This document shows, piece after piece, positions 19,321 through 28,995 of a DNA stretch of 64,000 nt (positions are counted from its first letter, which is position 1; the number at the start of each line of letters is the position of its first letter). The stretch covers positions 186,001 through 250,000 of the forward strand of contig NZ_CP104381.1 of NCBI RefSeq assembly GCF_030582395.1, in the 5' to 3' direction. The notes under the pieces were generated by a model, which ran no database searches, was not told the origin of the DNA, and saw only the letters and a program-made list of their open reading frames with translations. The position numbers and the translations under genes are program-made. Origin of the DNA: Ralstonia pickettii. Its GTDB lineage: Bacteria; Pseudomonadota; Gammaproteobacteria; Burkholderiales; Burkholderiaceae.

Positions 19321-19356
19321 AGAGAAACTATCGGCCCGATAGTCGGTCGGCAAATG

Positions 19357-19393
19357 AAAAACGCCCGGCGGCACCAAGCTCCGGGCGTTTTCT
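19357..19393 (+). terminator. Bidirectional terminator between rhodanese and DUF3567 genes
   Basis: An 11-bp stem (AAAACGCCCGG with CCGGGCGTTTT) encloses a 12-base loop, with T or A runs on both sides. It serves both convergent genes. Confidence 0.85.
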
Positions 19394-19432
19394 CATGGTT
19401 GTTCCAGCGGGCAGTCTGACCCGCTAAGTGCC

Positions 19433-19690
19433 TCAGTGCATCGTGACCGGCTGCGTCATCACCGTGTCGAATTTGCCGAGAAAGTCGTCGACTTCTTCCA
19501 CCGTGGGTTCGCTGGCGATGAGCTTCTTGACGTCTTCGCGGAAATGCTCGGCCAACTCGCCACCGAGGAAGATTTCACGTTTGAGGTTCTTGTCCACGAT
19601 CTCGTAGCCGCCTGCTGCCAGCATGGCGTGTTGGCCATCTACACCGAACTCAACAACACAGTAGTTGTCGCTGTTGTAGATCATTTGCAT
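19433..19690 (-). CDS. DUF3567 family protein
   Basis: An 85-residue acidic cytoplasmic protein of the beta-proteobacterial DUF3567 family: MQMIYNSDNYCVVEFG, EIVDKNLKREIFLGGELAEHF and a conserved C-terminal VEEVDDFLGKF segment. The function is unknown. Conservation of the whole length in this bacterial group, rather than any motif, identifies it. GGAGGTGCACC directly precedes the ATG at 19690. About 320 bp without a gene lie upstream. Confidence 0.85.
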   Translation of the reverse strand: MQMIYNSDNYCVVEFGVDGQHAMLAAGGYEIVDKNLKREIFLGGELAEHFREDVKKLIASEPTVEEVDDFLGKFDTVMTQPVTMH

Positions 19691-20009
19691 GGTGCACCTC
19701 CGAGGCGTCAATTGTCTTGCTGTTGTGGGGACTGCTCTACTGCTGCACCGGGTAGATGGGGCCCACCATCATGACTTCAAGGGCCGATCAACTCCCGCCT
19801 CATGATCGTTCCGCCCCATCTGTTCCTTGGGCTTCATGATCGGTCACAAAGTTCGCAAACGCGAGGCGAAATGTGTGACGTGCGTTGGGATCGAGTAACA
19901 ATATCTTTCCGGGCCTGCACCGAAAGGAGCAAACGGGCTTCCGCCATTCGGCCAGTGGACGACGGGCGGTGTGCGGGGCGCTTGCAACTATCGGCAAGGC
20001 AAGCAGGCC
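19691..20009. other. Gene-free stretch upstream of DUF3567
   Basis: A 319-bp intergenic region between two minus-strand genes. It contains two copies of TCATGATCG (19801-19809 and about 19835-19843). I see no convincing ORF, hairpin terminator or strong promoter pair; it should contain the DUF3567 promoter. Confidence 0.4.
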
Positions 20010-20849
20010 TCATGGCGTGTCAACCTGGGTTTCGCATCCCGCGTGCCTGAGGAACTCATCCAGATCGGCGAGAAAGGCCTCCTCCTGTTCGATAGGGGCC
20101 AGGTGCGCCGCATGCGGAATCACTTTCAAACGGGCGTCGGGAATGTGCGAGGCGATTTCGCGCGCTGTTTCTACAGGCGCGCCGGTGTCCTGCTCGCCGG
20201 TCATGACAAGCGTCGGGCAGGCAATGCGCGCGAGCGCGCTGCGTGTGTCGAGCGCCTTGATGGCCAGGCACGCACCGACATAGCCGTGGGGCGGCGTGGC
20301 GCGCAGCAAGGCCCGGATGCGTTCAACCAGGTCGGGATGGGCTTCACGGAACGGCGTAGTCAGCCAGCGCTGCATTGTGGGTTCCAAGATGCCGCTCATG
20401 CCGTGTGCTTCGACCTGGCCAATGCGTTCATCCCACATTGGGTGCGCCGACATGGGCGTGTGGCACACGGTGTCGCACAGGGTGAGTGATAGCAGCCGGT
20501 GCGCGTGCCGCACCCCGAGGACCTGCCCGACCATGCCGCCCATCGACAGGCCCACGAAATGCACCTGCTCAATCGATAGGGCATCGAGCAACCCGGCCAC
20601 ATCGTCAGCCATCTGAAACAGCGTGTACGCGCCGTGGGGGGCAGTGGTCTTGCCGTGGCCGCGCGCGTCGTAGCGCAGCACGCGGTGACGGCCGGCCAAG
20701 CGTTGCGCGATGCTGTCCCACAACTGGTGATCGACGCCCAGGGCGTGCGCCAGTACCACCCAGGGGCCGTCCGTGCCGTCGGTGCGGTAGTGGATCTCGA
20801 TGTCGTTGGCGTGCACCGTGCCGGCGGCGGAGAGGGCGTTTGCGTCCAA
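20010..20849 (-). CDS. Alpha/beta hydrolase, 3-oxoadipate enol-lactonase (PcaD)-like
   Basis: A 279-residue alpha/beta-hydrolase. The oxyanion region reads VVLAHALGVDHQLW, the nucleophile Ser102 lies in GLSMGG, the acid is in TGEQDTGAP and the catalytic His in PHAAHLAPIEQ. The LRYDARGHGKT strand and overall layout resemble PcaD enol-lactonases, though no other pca gene is adjacent. No ATG is available: the best start is TTG at 20849, with AAGGAGG five bases upstream and the stop of the DUF3108 gene one base away. The spacing implies tight coupling to that gene. The true substrate may differ from 3-oxoadipate enol-lactone. Confidence 0.85.
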   Translation of the reverse strand: MDANALSAAGTVHANDIEIHYRTDGTDGPWVVLAHALGVDHQLWDSIAQRLAGRHRVLRYDARGHGKTTAPHGAYTLFQMADDVAGLLDALSIEQVHFVGLSMGGMVGQVLGVRHAHRLLSLTLCDTVCHTPMSAHPMWDERIGQVEAHGMSGILEPTMQRWLTTPFREAHPDLVERIRALLRATPPHGYVGACLAIKALDTRSALARIACPTLVMTGEQDTGAPVETAREIASHIPDARLKVIPHAAHLAPIEQEEAFLADLDEFLRHAGCETQVDTP

Positions 20850-20850
20850 G

Positions 20851-21972
20851 TCAGCCTCCTTCCTGGGACTGATAGACCAGATCGAACTGCATGCCGTTGG
20901 GCTCGGTCTGGCGCAGGCGTACCGGCAGCCAGCCGTGATCGGCGGCCAGCCAGATCTCCACGCGGCGCTTGTCGTCTGCACGGCGCGGCAGCCGTATGAA
21001 GTGCTGCGCACGAATCGTGCCGTTCGGCGTGTCGATGGTGTCCTCGCCGATGTGCTGGACGCGGGCGACTTCCACGCTATCGGTATCGGCGATCGGAAAT
21101 TCCAGCGTGAGACCGGGACTGGCGATGCGCTCGGGGCCGCCGCGGGCCAATCCCGTCAATTGCAGAAAGACGCTGAAGCGGTCTTGTGTGCCCTCCGGCA
21201 ACGGAAGCACGGCCGGCGTCCGTGTAAAAGTGACTGTGGATACGCTCTGCACGCCCGACGCGGGTGCCGATTCGGTCGCGTAGTGGAACGTGGTGACGTC
21301 GGGCTGCCTCCGGCCGCGCACTTCTTCATAGCGTGTAGGGGTCAGGCCATAGTCGCCGACGGTGCCCACGCTGCGAAAGGCCAGTGTGCCGAAGAACAAC
21401 GGCAACGGAATTTCCACGGCGAGCGTGTAAGTTTTGCCGTCGGTGGCCCAGCGGATCACACCGTCTTCGTTGCGCACGCCGTTGACGTAAGTGGCGTATC
21501 GCAGCGTGGCCGAGGGCGGCAGCGAAAAGCCGTCGCCGGACGGTGCTGGGGGGCCACCCGGGCCGTCGCCGCTGAGATCTCTGGCCATGCCGGTATCGCC
21601 GGAGGCTTGGGCGCCAGCGCTGGTGACCTCGGACGGGTCCATGCTTGCGAGGTCGGGCGTCGGCGCTGGCGCCGGTGCGGCCGGATGGGGCGCATGCGGT
21701 GCAGCGGGCCGTGGCGGGGGCGCGGCCGGGGGTGGCGGCGGCTGTACCGGCTCAGGGCGAAGCAGCAGGGCGGGGATGATCTGTTCCGGCGCGGGCGGCC
21801 ACGTCACCTGACGGCTGCGCGCAACCCACACGACCGCAACGACGTGCAGCACGAGCACGGCCAACAGCACCACCCCGAGACGGCCAAGCCGATGAGAGCG
21901 ACGCCTGCGGGGTTGCACGGGGTCGCTACTCAGTTCATCAGGATTGCGGGGCGGTGGAAGCAACGTATCCAA
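20851..21972 (-). CDS. DUF3108 envelope protein with proline-rich linker
   Basis: A 373-residue bitopic or exported protein. A basic N-terminus (PRRRRSHRLGRLG) leads into one membrane helix (VVLLAVLVLHVVAVVWVA, about 34-51). A Pro/Ala-rich linker spans about 60-110. The C-terminal DUF3108 domain (about 150-373) has ATLRYATYVNG, IPLPLFFGTL and the closing IWLAADHGWLPVRLRQ motif. The family is a periplasmic beta-rich fold of unknown function. The first codon of the longest reading is TTG at 21972, overlapping the upstream IclR gene by 35 bp with no clear ribosome site. A GTG 18 codons later is an alternative, so the start is uncertain. Confidence 0.8.
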   Translation of the reverse strand: MDTLLPPPRNPDELSSDPVQPRRRRSHRLGRLGVVLLAVLVLHVVAVVWVARSRQVTWPPAPEQIIPALLLRPEPVQPPPPPAAPPPRPAAPHAPHPAAPAPAPTPDLASMDPSEVTSAGAQASGDTGMARDLSGDGPGGPPAPSGDGFSLPPSATLRYATYVNGVRNEDGVIRWATDGKTYTLAVEIPLPLFFGTLAFRSVGTVGDYGLTPTRYEEVRGRRQPDVTTFHYATESAPASGVQSVSTVTFTRTPAVLPLPEGTQDRFSVFLQLTGLARGGPERIASPGLTLEFPIADTDSVEVARVQHIGEDTIDTPNGTIRAQHFIRLPRRADDKRRVEIWLAADHGWLPVRLRQTEPNGMQFDLVYQSQEGG

Positions 21973-22810
21973 GATCGGCGGAAAGCTGTTGTGCGGCCAG
22001 CCGCAAGCGCCGCTCCAGCGGGCTGCTCCAGCTGGTGTCGAAGGTGCTTTGTGCGCCCAGGGCGATCAGCACCAGACACAGTTGGCCGTTGGCGTCGAAT
22101 ATCGGCAGCGACATCGCGTTGATGCCCGGCAACACCCCGCCGTGGATGCGCGAGGCGCCGTGCTGGCGCACTTCGGCGCAGATGGCGTCATAGGCTTCGA
22201 GTGTTCGCGGCAGCTCAGGGTTCTCGGAGTCGGCGGACTCACCCGTGGCCGCAATGCGATCAAGTTCCCGCTGGATGAACGAGCGCGTCTGCGCGCGCGG
22301 TAAGTACGCGCCGAACACGCGGCCGGTTGCCGAGTTCAGCATCGGCATCACGTCGCCCAGGCGCAGGCTGACCGTCACCGGATGGCTGGCTTCTTCCCAA
22401 TGGACGATGGCCGGGCCCTGGTTGCCCCAAACGGCCAGGCCGATGGTGTGATCGATCTCGTCGCGCAGCGCGGCGGCAGCGGGCCGGGCGCGGCGCATCG
22501 GATCTTGCCGGTTCAGGCTCAAGAGCCCCATTTCCAGCGCGAAAGGCCCAAGGTCGTAACGGCCTTCAGGCGTTTGCGTGACCAGCCCCAGCCGCGCAAA
22601 GCTCACCAGGTAACGGTGCGCCTTGGCGGGGTTCATGGGCGCGGCACGCGCGAGGTCGCGCAGCATCATCGGGCCGTTGGTGTGCGTGAGCACTTCCAGC
22701 AACCGGAAGCCGACTTCGATGGACTGGATACCCGAGCGTGCGGGCGCATCCAATTCACTATCGGCATCGGGCTCCAGATCAAGATCGGCGTCGGCGGGCA
22801 GCGGTGGCAT
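21938..22810 (-). CDS. IclR-family transcriptional regulator (first of two)
   Basis: A 290-residue regulator with an N-terminal winged helix (about 30-90, IEVGFRLLEVLTHT and LARAAPMNPAKAHRYLVSFARLG). A C-terminal GAF-like effector domain ends in ALGAQSTFDTSW and LSADLGYVA. It is divergent from the FAH-family gene at 22893 with 82 bp between, the classic layout for an IclR regulator and its target. The start at 22810 is preferred over 22864, which would take up most of the promoter region. It shares family and layout with the regulator at 23894-24802, but the two are not close copies. The effector is unknown. Confidence 0.88.
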   Translation of the reverse strand: MPPLPADADLDLEPDADSELDAPARSGIQSIEVGFRLLEVLTHTNGPMMLRDLARAAPMNPAKAHRYLVSFARLGLVTQTPEGRYDLGPFALEMGLLSLNRQDPMRRARPAAAALRDEIDHTIGLAVWGNQGPAIVHWEEASHPVTVSLRLGDVMPMLNSATGRVFGAYLPRAQTRSFIQRELDRIAATGESADSENPELPRTLEAYDAICAEVRQHGASRIHGGVLPGINAMSLPIFDANGQLCLVLIALGAQSTFDTSWSSPLERRLRLAAQQLSADLGYVASTAPQS

Positions 22811-22892
22811 GGTCAGGGGCGATGGATCGGTTCGGGCCAGTTTAGCCGATGCAAGGTGTACCATCCGCGCAGCCTTTTTTCATACAACGCAC

Positions 22893-23885
22893 ATGAAACT
22901 CGCCACCCTCAAGGATGGCTCGCGCGACGGCCAACTGGCCGTGGTCTCGCGCGACCTGAAGACCGCTCACTTCGCCACGCACATCGCCGGTACGCTGCAG
23001 CGCGCGCTGGACGACTGGGCTTTCCACGCGCCGCAGTTGCAGGATCTGTATGACCAGCTCAACGCGGGCCGCGCACGCCACCCGTTTGCGTTCGACGCTG
23101 CCAACTGCATGGCGCCGCTGCCGCGCGCGTATCAGTGGGCCGACGGCTCGGCCTATGTGAACCACGTTGAACTGGTGCGCAAGGCGCGCGGCGCCGAGAT
23201 GCCCCCCGAGTTCTGGACCGACCCGCTGATGTACCAGGGCGGGTCGGACGACCTGGCCGGCGCGCACGACCCCATCGTCTGCCGCAGCGAAGCGTTCGGC
23301 ATCGATTTTGAAGCTGAGGTCGCTGTCATCACCGGCGACGTGCCGATGGGCACCGAGCCGGCCGCCGCTGCCGAGGGCATCCGCCTGATCGTGCTCGCCA
23401 ACGATGTGTCGCTGCGCAATCTGATTCCCGCGGAGCTGGGCAAGGGTTTCGGCTTCTTTCAAAGCAAGCCCGCCACGTCGTTCTCGCCCGTGGCCGTCAC
23501 ACCCGATGAATTGGGCGACGCCTGGCGCGAACGCAAGGTGCACCTGCCAATGACGGTGCGCTGGAACAACAAGAAAGTTGGCCAGCCCGAGTGCGGCACC
23601 GATATGGTGTTCGACTTCGGGCAGTTGATCGCGCATATCTGCAAAACACGCAACGTGCGCGCGGGCAGCATCGTCGGCTCCGGCACGATTTCCAACGTGG
23701 ACCGCAGCAAGGGGTACGCGTGCATTGCCGAGAAACGCATGCTGGAAACCCTCGAATCCGGGGCGCCCGTCACCGAGTACATGCGCTACGGCGACACCGT
23801 GAAGATCGAGATGTTCGACGCCAACGGCGTGTCGATTTTCGGGGCGATCGACCAGGAAGTCGTTGCGCCGGGCACGCAGGCGTAA
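22893..23885 (+). CDS. Fumarylacetoacetate hydrolase (FAH) family protein
   Basis: A 330-residue metal-dependent hydrolase or decarboxylase. The FAH fold shows FGIDFEAEVAVITGDVP with metal-binding acidic residues, LIVLANDVSLRNL, SKPATSFSPVAV and GSGTISN. Members cleave carbon-carbon bonds in aromatic catabolism (fumarylacetoacetate, acylpyruvates, homoprotocatechuate products). The N-terminal 100 residues form the extra domain seen in the longer subfamily. The ATG at 22893 gives the conserved MKLATLKDGSRDG opening. It is divergent from an IclR regulator and convergent with another, which suggests inducible catabolic use; the exact substrate is open. Confidence 0.9.
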   Translation: MKLATLKDGSRDGQLAVVSRDLKTAHFATHIAGTLQRALDDWAFHAPQLQDLYDQLNAGRARHPFAFDAANCMAPLPRAYQWADGSAYVNHVELVRKARGAEMPPEFWTDPLMYQGGSDDLAGAHDPIVCRSEAFGIDFEAEVAVITGDVPMGTEPAAAAEGIRLIVLANDVSLRNLIPAELGKGFGFFQSKPATSFSPVAVTPDELGDAWRERKVHLPMTVRWNNKKVGQPECGTDMVFDFGQLIAHICKTRNVRAGSIVGSGTISNVDRSKGYACIAEKRMLETLESGAPVTEYMRYGDTVKIEMFDANGVSIFGAIDQEVVAPGTQA

Positions 23886-23893
23886 GCCTTGCC

Positions 23894-24802
23894 TTACGCG
23901 GATTCGGGCGTCGTCCGCGGACGGCGCCCCCGTTTTGGCGCAGCGGCACCGACCGTCAGGGCCTGCCCGTGATACCCCAGGCGCAGCGACAGCGTGCGCC
24001 CGGCCTCGCGCAACAGCCGCGCGGCGGGCCCTTCCAGGCTCGAATCAAACACGCTGGACAAGCCCAGCGCCGTGATCGCCCCGGCCAGCTTGCCCTGGGA
24101 ATCGAGCACCGGCACGGCCACTGAATCGATGCCGTGCACCAATGTCCCGCCGATGCGCGCGACGCCCTCCTGCCGCACCGCCTGCCAGCGCGCGCGGCAG
24201 TTCAGCCAGTCGGTCAGACCCGCCTTGCCGGCGCCGGGGCCGCGCAGCTCGCGGTCGATGAGCGAGACGATCTGGATTTCAGGCACCCACGCCGCGCACG
24301 CCTGGCCCGTCGCTGAATTCAGCAGGGGCATGACCGAGCCCACCCGCACATTGACCGCCACCGGCCGGCCGCTGTCTTCCCAGCGCACGATGACGGGGCC
24401 GCGCGCGGTCCAGATCGACAGAAACACGCTTTCGTTCAGCCGTTCGGCCAGCTTAGGCAGCAGGTTGCTGCCTTCGCGCACGAAATCCACGTCGGACAGC
24501 GCCGACACCCCCACCTGCAAGGCCTGTGTGCCGAGCCGATAACGGGCCGAGGCTGGATCCTGCTCGACAAAACCCATGCGTTCCAGCGACACCAGATAAC
24601 GGTGCACCTTCGCGCGCGGCATGCCTAGCTGGCGGCCCAGTTCTGAGACGGCGTGTGCGCCACCGGCATGCGCCATCGCCGAAAGCACGCTCAGCGCGAT
24701 CTCGGCGGACTGGATGCCGGCGCTGGTGCGTTCAGGTGCGGCGTCTTCTGCGGGCAGTTCGTCGGGCGATGTGTCCGGCGGCAGGGGAGCGTCGATGGGC
24801 AT
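23894..24802 (-). CDS. IclR-family transcriptional regulator (second of two)
   Basis: A 302-residue regulator with the winged helix at about 30-92 (IALSVLSAMAHAG and GRQLGMPRAKVHRYLVSLERMGF). The effector domain has SVFLSIWTARGPVIVRWEDSGRPV and ALGLSSVFDSS. The C-terminus is basic (PKRGRRPRTTPESA). It is divergent from the luciferase-like monooxygenase gene (24909) with 106 bp between, so that gene and those after it are the probable targets. It ends 9 bp from the FAH gene stop, with no terminator hairpin seen. The effector is unknown. Confidence 0.9.
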   Translation of the reverse strand: MPIDAPLPPDTSPDELPAEDAAPERTSAGIQSAEIALSVLSAMAHAGGAHAVSELGRQLGMPRAKVHRYLVSLERMGFVEQDPASARYRLGTQALQVGVSALSDVDFVREGSNLLPKLAERLNESVFLSIWTARGPVIVRWEDSGRPVAVNVRVGSVMPLLNSATGQACAAWVPEIQIVSLIDRELRGPGAGKAGLTDWLNCRARWQAVRQEGVARIGGTLVHGIDSVAVPVLDSQGKLAGAITALGLSSVFDSSLEGPAARLLREAGRTLSLRLGYHGQALTVGAAAPKRGRRPRTTPESA

Positions 24803-24803
24803 C

Positions 24804-24853
24804 TTGATGTCTCGAGTGTCGCTTTATAAGATACGCGTTACGTAAAAAGATAC
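24804..24853. promoter_or_regulatory. Candidate divergent promoter/operator between IclR and monooxygenase genes
   Basis: AAGATAC occurs twice as a direct repeat, at 24828-24834 and 24847-24853, flanking TTACGTAA (24838-24845). On the plus strand TTGATG (24804) is followed after 17 bases by TAAGAT; on the minus strand TTGTAT is followed after 16 bases by TATCTT. Overlapping promoters with repeats fit IclR control, but the sites are unproven. Confidence 0.45.
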
Positions 24854-24908
24854 AACCGGCGCGGCGGCCCTGCGCGCTGGAAAAGACCTCGAAACCCCGG
24901 GAGACGCC

Positions 24909-25913
24909 ATGAAGCTGTCGATCTTTTCCGTCCAGGACCACTACCCCGACCGGCCCCGCAGTCTGCCGCAACTCTACGCAGACGTCATCGCCCAGGCGCG
25001 CCACGCCGAAGGGCTCGGCTACGACACCTTCTGGGTGGCCGAGCATCACTTTCACGAGTACGGCGCCGTTCCCAACCCAGCGGTCTTTCTCTCCCATCTG
25101 GCCGCGCAGACGCAACGCCTGCGGCTGGGCACGGCCATTTCGATCCTCACCTTCCATCATCCGGCCACCGTTGCAGAGAACTACGCGATGGTCGATGCGC
25201 TTTCGGGCGGACGGCTGTCGCTGGGCGTGGGCTCCGGCTACCTCAAGCACGAATTCGACGGCTACGACGTCGACCCCGCCGTCAAGCGCGAGCGCTTTGA
25301 CGAAGCGCTGATGCTCGTCGAGCGGCTGCTGGCCGGTGAGCGCGTGCACCACGCGGGTCAGTTCCACACGCTGCGCGACGTGCGCCTCAACGTGCTGCCG
25401 GTGCAGGCCCGCGTGCCGATCCACGTGGCGATCCTGCGGCGCGAGGCGGCGTATCACATTGGCCGGCAGGGGCGGCGCATGCTGTTCGTGCCGTATGCGT
25501 CGGTCGACAGCTTCAATGACATCCGCGCGTTGATGGACGACTACCGGCGCGGCCTGGCCGAAGCAGGCATTGCCGACACGCGTGGCATGGCGGCCGTCGC
25601 GCTGCACACGCATGTGGGCCCGACCGAAGCCGCCGTGCGTGCAACGGCCGCCGACGCGTTCGACCTGTACGTTGCCACGCGTCTGTACGCGCGCCGCCAG
25701 ACGTACGACGATGTGCTCTTCAGCGGCCTGTCATTGTTCGGCACGCCCGATGCGGTGGCCGAGAAGCTCGCGCGGCTGTCCGACATGGGCGTCGACCACG
25801 TGATGGCGCTGCATAACTTTGGTCTGATGCCGCAATCCGCGGTGCTTGAATCGATGCGCGCGCTGGTCGAGGATGCGCTGCCTCGCGCCGGCATCACGGC
25901 GCTGGCTGCCTGA
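24909..25913 (+). CDS. Luciferase-like (LLM) flavin-dependent monooxygenase
   Basis: A 334-residue TIM-barrel enzyme of the bacterial luciferase family, using reduced FMN and oxygen. Visible features are MKLSIFSVQDHYPDRP, GYDTFWVAEHHFHEYG, the RLRLGTAISILTFHHPATVAENYAMVD strand run and LSLGVGSGYLKHEFDG. C-terminally, LFGTPDAVAEKLARLSDMGVDHVMA is the usual closing block. Substrates range from alkanals to sulfonates and nitrilotriacetate-like compounds and cannot be read here. It is divergent from an IclR regulator and is followed by a periplasmic binding protein (85 bp) and an enoyl-CoA hydratase, which together suggest uptake and breakdown of a small acid. Confidence 0.9.
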   Translation: MKLSIFSVQDHYPDRPRSLPQLYADVIAQARHAEGLGYDTFWVAEHHFHEYGAVPNPAVFLSHLAAQTQRLRLGTAISILTFHHPATVAENYAMVDALSGGRLSLGVGSGYLKHEFDGYDVDPAVKRERFDEALMLVERLLAGERVHHAGQFHTLRDVRLNVLPVQARVPIHVAILRREAAYHIGRQGRRMLFVPYASVDSFNDIRALMDDYRRGLAEAGIADTRGMAAVALHTHVGPTEAAVRATAADAFDLYVATRLYARRQTYDDVLFSGLSLFGTPDAVAEKLARLSDMGVDHVMALHNFGLMPQSAVLESMRALVEDALPRAGITALAA

Positions 25914-25997
25914 ACCTGTCCAGCCTGGGCGACTCCGCATCGCCAAACCGCCGCAAAACCGCTACGCTCTTTGCCAAACCACGGGAGGAGACCCCCA

Positions 25998-27161
25998 ATG
26001 CAGCGACCGAAGTGGCGGCACGCAGGCGTACTGGCTGGGCTGGCTTTGCTGTCTTCCGCCGCACTGGCGGACATCCGCGTCGGGGTCACGGTGTCGGCCA
26101 CCGGGCCACAGGCCTCGCTGGGGCAGCCCGAGAAGAACGCCACGACGCTGTGGCCAAGCGAGATTGGCGGCGAAAAAGTCGACGTGATCGCGCTTGACGA
26201 TGCGTCGGACACCACGCGCGCCGTTACCAACACGCGCAAGCTGATGAGCGAGTCCAACGTTGACGTCATCGTTGGCTCTTCCACGACGCCGAATACGCTG
26301 GCGATGATCGACGCCGCGGCCGAAGGCAAGACGCCGGTGATCTCGCTGGCCTCATCCGCCCGGTTGGTCGAGCCGATGGATGCCAAGCGGCGCTGGATCT
26401 TCAAGACGCCGCATTCGGACTCGCACATGGCCTCGCTGATTGCCGAGCACGCCGCGGCGCACGGCGTGAAGACCATTGCTTACATCGGCTTTGCAAATGC
26501 ACTCGGCGAGGCCTTCCTGACGGAGGTGCAGCGCTTTGCCGATCTCAAGCACATCCGTATTACCGATACCGAGCGTTTCTCGCCCACGGACAACAGCGTG
26601 ACGGCGCAGGTGCTGCGTCTGCTCGCCAACAAGCCCGACGCGGTGGTGATTGGCGGTTCCGGAACGCCGGCCGCGCTGCCGGCTCGCGCGCTGGCGGAGC
26701 GGGGCTACACCGGCAAGATTTACTTCAACCACGGCGTATCCAACAACGATTTCGTCAGGCTATGCGGCAAGGACTGCGAAGGCGCCTACGTGCCGACCGG
26801 CCCCGTGATGGTTGCCGCCGAACTGGCTGATACCCACCCAGCCAAGAAGCAGGCATTGGATTTCGCGCGCCGCTACGAGGCCGCCTTTGGCAAGGGCAGC
26901 GTGTCGATCTTCGCGGCCTACACCGGCGACATCGGCTTGCTGTTGCAGCGTGCGGTGCCGGTGGCGCTCAAACGCGCCAAGCCTGGCACGCCGGCCTTTC
27001 GCGAGGCGCTGCGCGATGCACTGGAGCAGGTGCGCGATCTGCCTACCAGCACCGGCGTGGTGAACATGAGCCCGCAAGACCACGTTGGCCTGGACCAGCG
27101 TGCCCGCGTCATGGCGCAGATCCGCCGTGGCCAATGGCACCTGGCCGATGCCGCGAAGTGA
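25998..27161 (+). CDS. Branched-chain amino acid type ABC transporter substrate-binding protein
   Basis: A 387-residue periplasmic binding protein of the LivK/type I class. The signal peptide is residues 1-24 (basic MQRPKWRHAG, hydrophobic core, cleavage at ALA-D). The mature part has IRVGVTVSATGPQASLGQPEKN, the VDVIVGSSTTPNTLAMIDAAAE lobe and PVISLASSARLVEP. No permease or ATPase genes accompany it, so the rest of the transporter is elsewhere or it acts with a shared one. GGAGGAG lies upstream of the ATG at 25998. These proteins often bind aromatic or aliphatic acids rather than amino acids, which would fit its enzyme neighbours. Confidence 0.9.
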   Translation: MQRPKWRHAGVLAGLALLSSAALADIRVGVTVSATGPQASLGQPEKNATTLWPSEIGGEKVDVIALDDASDTTRAVTNTRKLMSESNVDVIVGSSTTPNTLAMIDAAAEGKTPVISLASSARLVEPMDAKRRWIFKTPHSDSHMASLIAEHAAAHGVKTIAYIGFANALGEAFLTEVQRFADLKHIRITDTERFSPTDNSVTAQVLRLLANKPDAVVIGGSGTPAALPARALAERGYTGKIYFNHGVSNNDFVRLCGKDCEGAYVPTGPVMVAAELADTHPAKKQALDFARRYEAAFGKGSVSIFAAYTGDIGLLLQRAVPVALKRAKPGTPAFREALRDALEQVRDLPTSTGVVNMSPQDHVGLDQRARVMAQIRRGQWHLADAAK

Positions 27162-27229
27162 CGTGGGCGCACATCCCGCGTTGCATGCGCGATCTCATCC
27201 GCTATGCTTGATTCATTACCTCGGACGCC

Positions 27230-28048
<819 letters not shown>

Positions 28049-28104
28049 TTGAAGATGAAGACCCGCAAGCGCGCCCGACCCCCGACCGATTTGTAGGAGA
28101 CACC

Positions 28105-28992
28105 ATGTTCACCCAGATGCCCAATTTCGCCGAAGGCGGTTTTGATTTCCTGCGCAAGCTGTGGGGCGGCGGCTTTGCCGGGATGGCCGGTGGCGGCATG
28201 CCCAGCATGGCGAGCTTCGCCGCGCCACCGATGGACCTCGAAGAAATCGACAAGCGTATCCACGACCTGCGCGCCGTGGAGAGCTGGCTGCAACTGAACG
28301 CCAGCCTGCTGCGCACGGCGATCCAGGGCCTGGAGGTGCAGCGCGCCACGCTGGTGGCCTTGCAGACGTTTGGCTCCGCGCTGTCGCCCGAGGCCATGAA
28401 GTCTGCGTTCGACGGCCTGGCGCCGGGCGCATCGTCATCCTCGTCATCCTCGTCGTCTTCAGATGAGGAATCCAAGCCCGCGTGGCCCCACACTGCCGCC
28501 ACAGCCAAGCCGGCTAACGACGAACCGCCGCCCGAAGACGAAGACGAGGCAGAAGAAGCCACCGACGACGTTCAGGCTGAAGCCCGCGTCGCGAATGCCC
28601 AGGCCCAGGCCGCTGCGCAGGCAGCCGCCCGCGCCGCCGCCGCCGCGCTGGACCCGTCCCCGTGGTGGAACATGCTCCAGCAGCAGTTCAACCAGATCGC
28701 CAGCTCCGCAGCGGCTGCCATGCCAATGCCGCAGAACCTGATGCCGGGTTTCCCGGGCGGCTTTCCGGGCTTTGCCGGGGCACCGGGCGCGGAAGGGCTC
28801 GATGCGGCGCCGGAAGACATCGAAGCGCCGACAGCGCCGGCCGGGCCGAAGCGCGCTGCCGCCAAGGCGACCCCGAAGCCGGCCGCCAAGGCGCCTGCAG
28901 GCAAGACGGCCAAGCCCGCCGCCAAGAAGGCGGCAGCCAAGAAAGCGCCTGCGAAATCTGCGCCGCGCAAGCCCACCAACGACACGCCCTGA
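28105..28992 (+). CDS. phaM: PhaM-type polyhydroxybutyrate granule regulatory protein
   Basis: A 295-residue protein built like PhaM of Cupriavidus necator, which activates PHB synthase and tethers granules to the nucleoid. The N-terminal part has [18 protein letters not shown] and [20 protein letters not shown], then a long amphipathic helix. A ten-serine tract and acidic stretch (about 112-155) and an Ala/Gln-rich helix follow, with [13 protein letters not shown] next. The C-terminal tail (about 245-290) is a Lys/Ala/Pro-rich histone-H1-like repeat (AAKAT, PAAKK, AKKAPAK) that would bind DNA. TAGGAGA precedes the ATG. It is followed 3 bp later by a patatin-like lipase gene, so the two are probably coupled. 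Confidence 0.88.
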   Translation: MFTQMPNFAEGGFDFLRKLWGGGFAGMAGGGMPSMASFAAPPMDLEEIDKRIHDLRAVESWLQLNASLLRTAIQGLEVQRATLVALQTFGSALSPEAMKSAFDGLAPGASSSSSSSSSSDEESKPAWPHTAATAKPANDEPPPEDEDEAEEATDDVQAEARVANAQAQAAAQAAARAAAAALDPSPWWNMLQQQFNQIASSAAAAMPMPQNLMPGFPGGFPGFAGAPGAEGLDAAPEDIEAPTAPAGPKRAAAKATPKPAAKAPAGKTAKPAAKKAAAKKAPAKSAPRKPTNDTP

Positions 28993-28995
28993 TCG

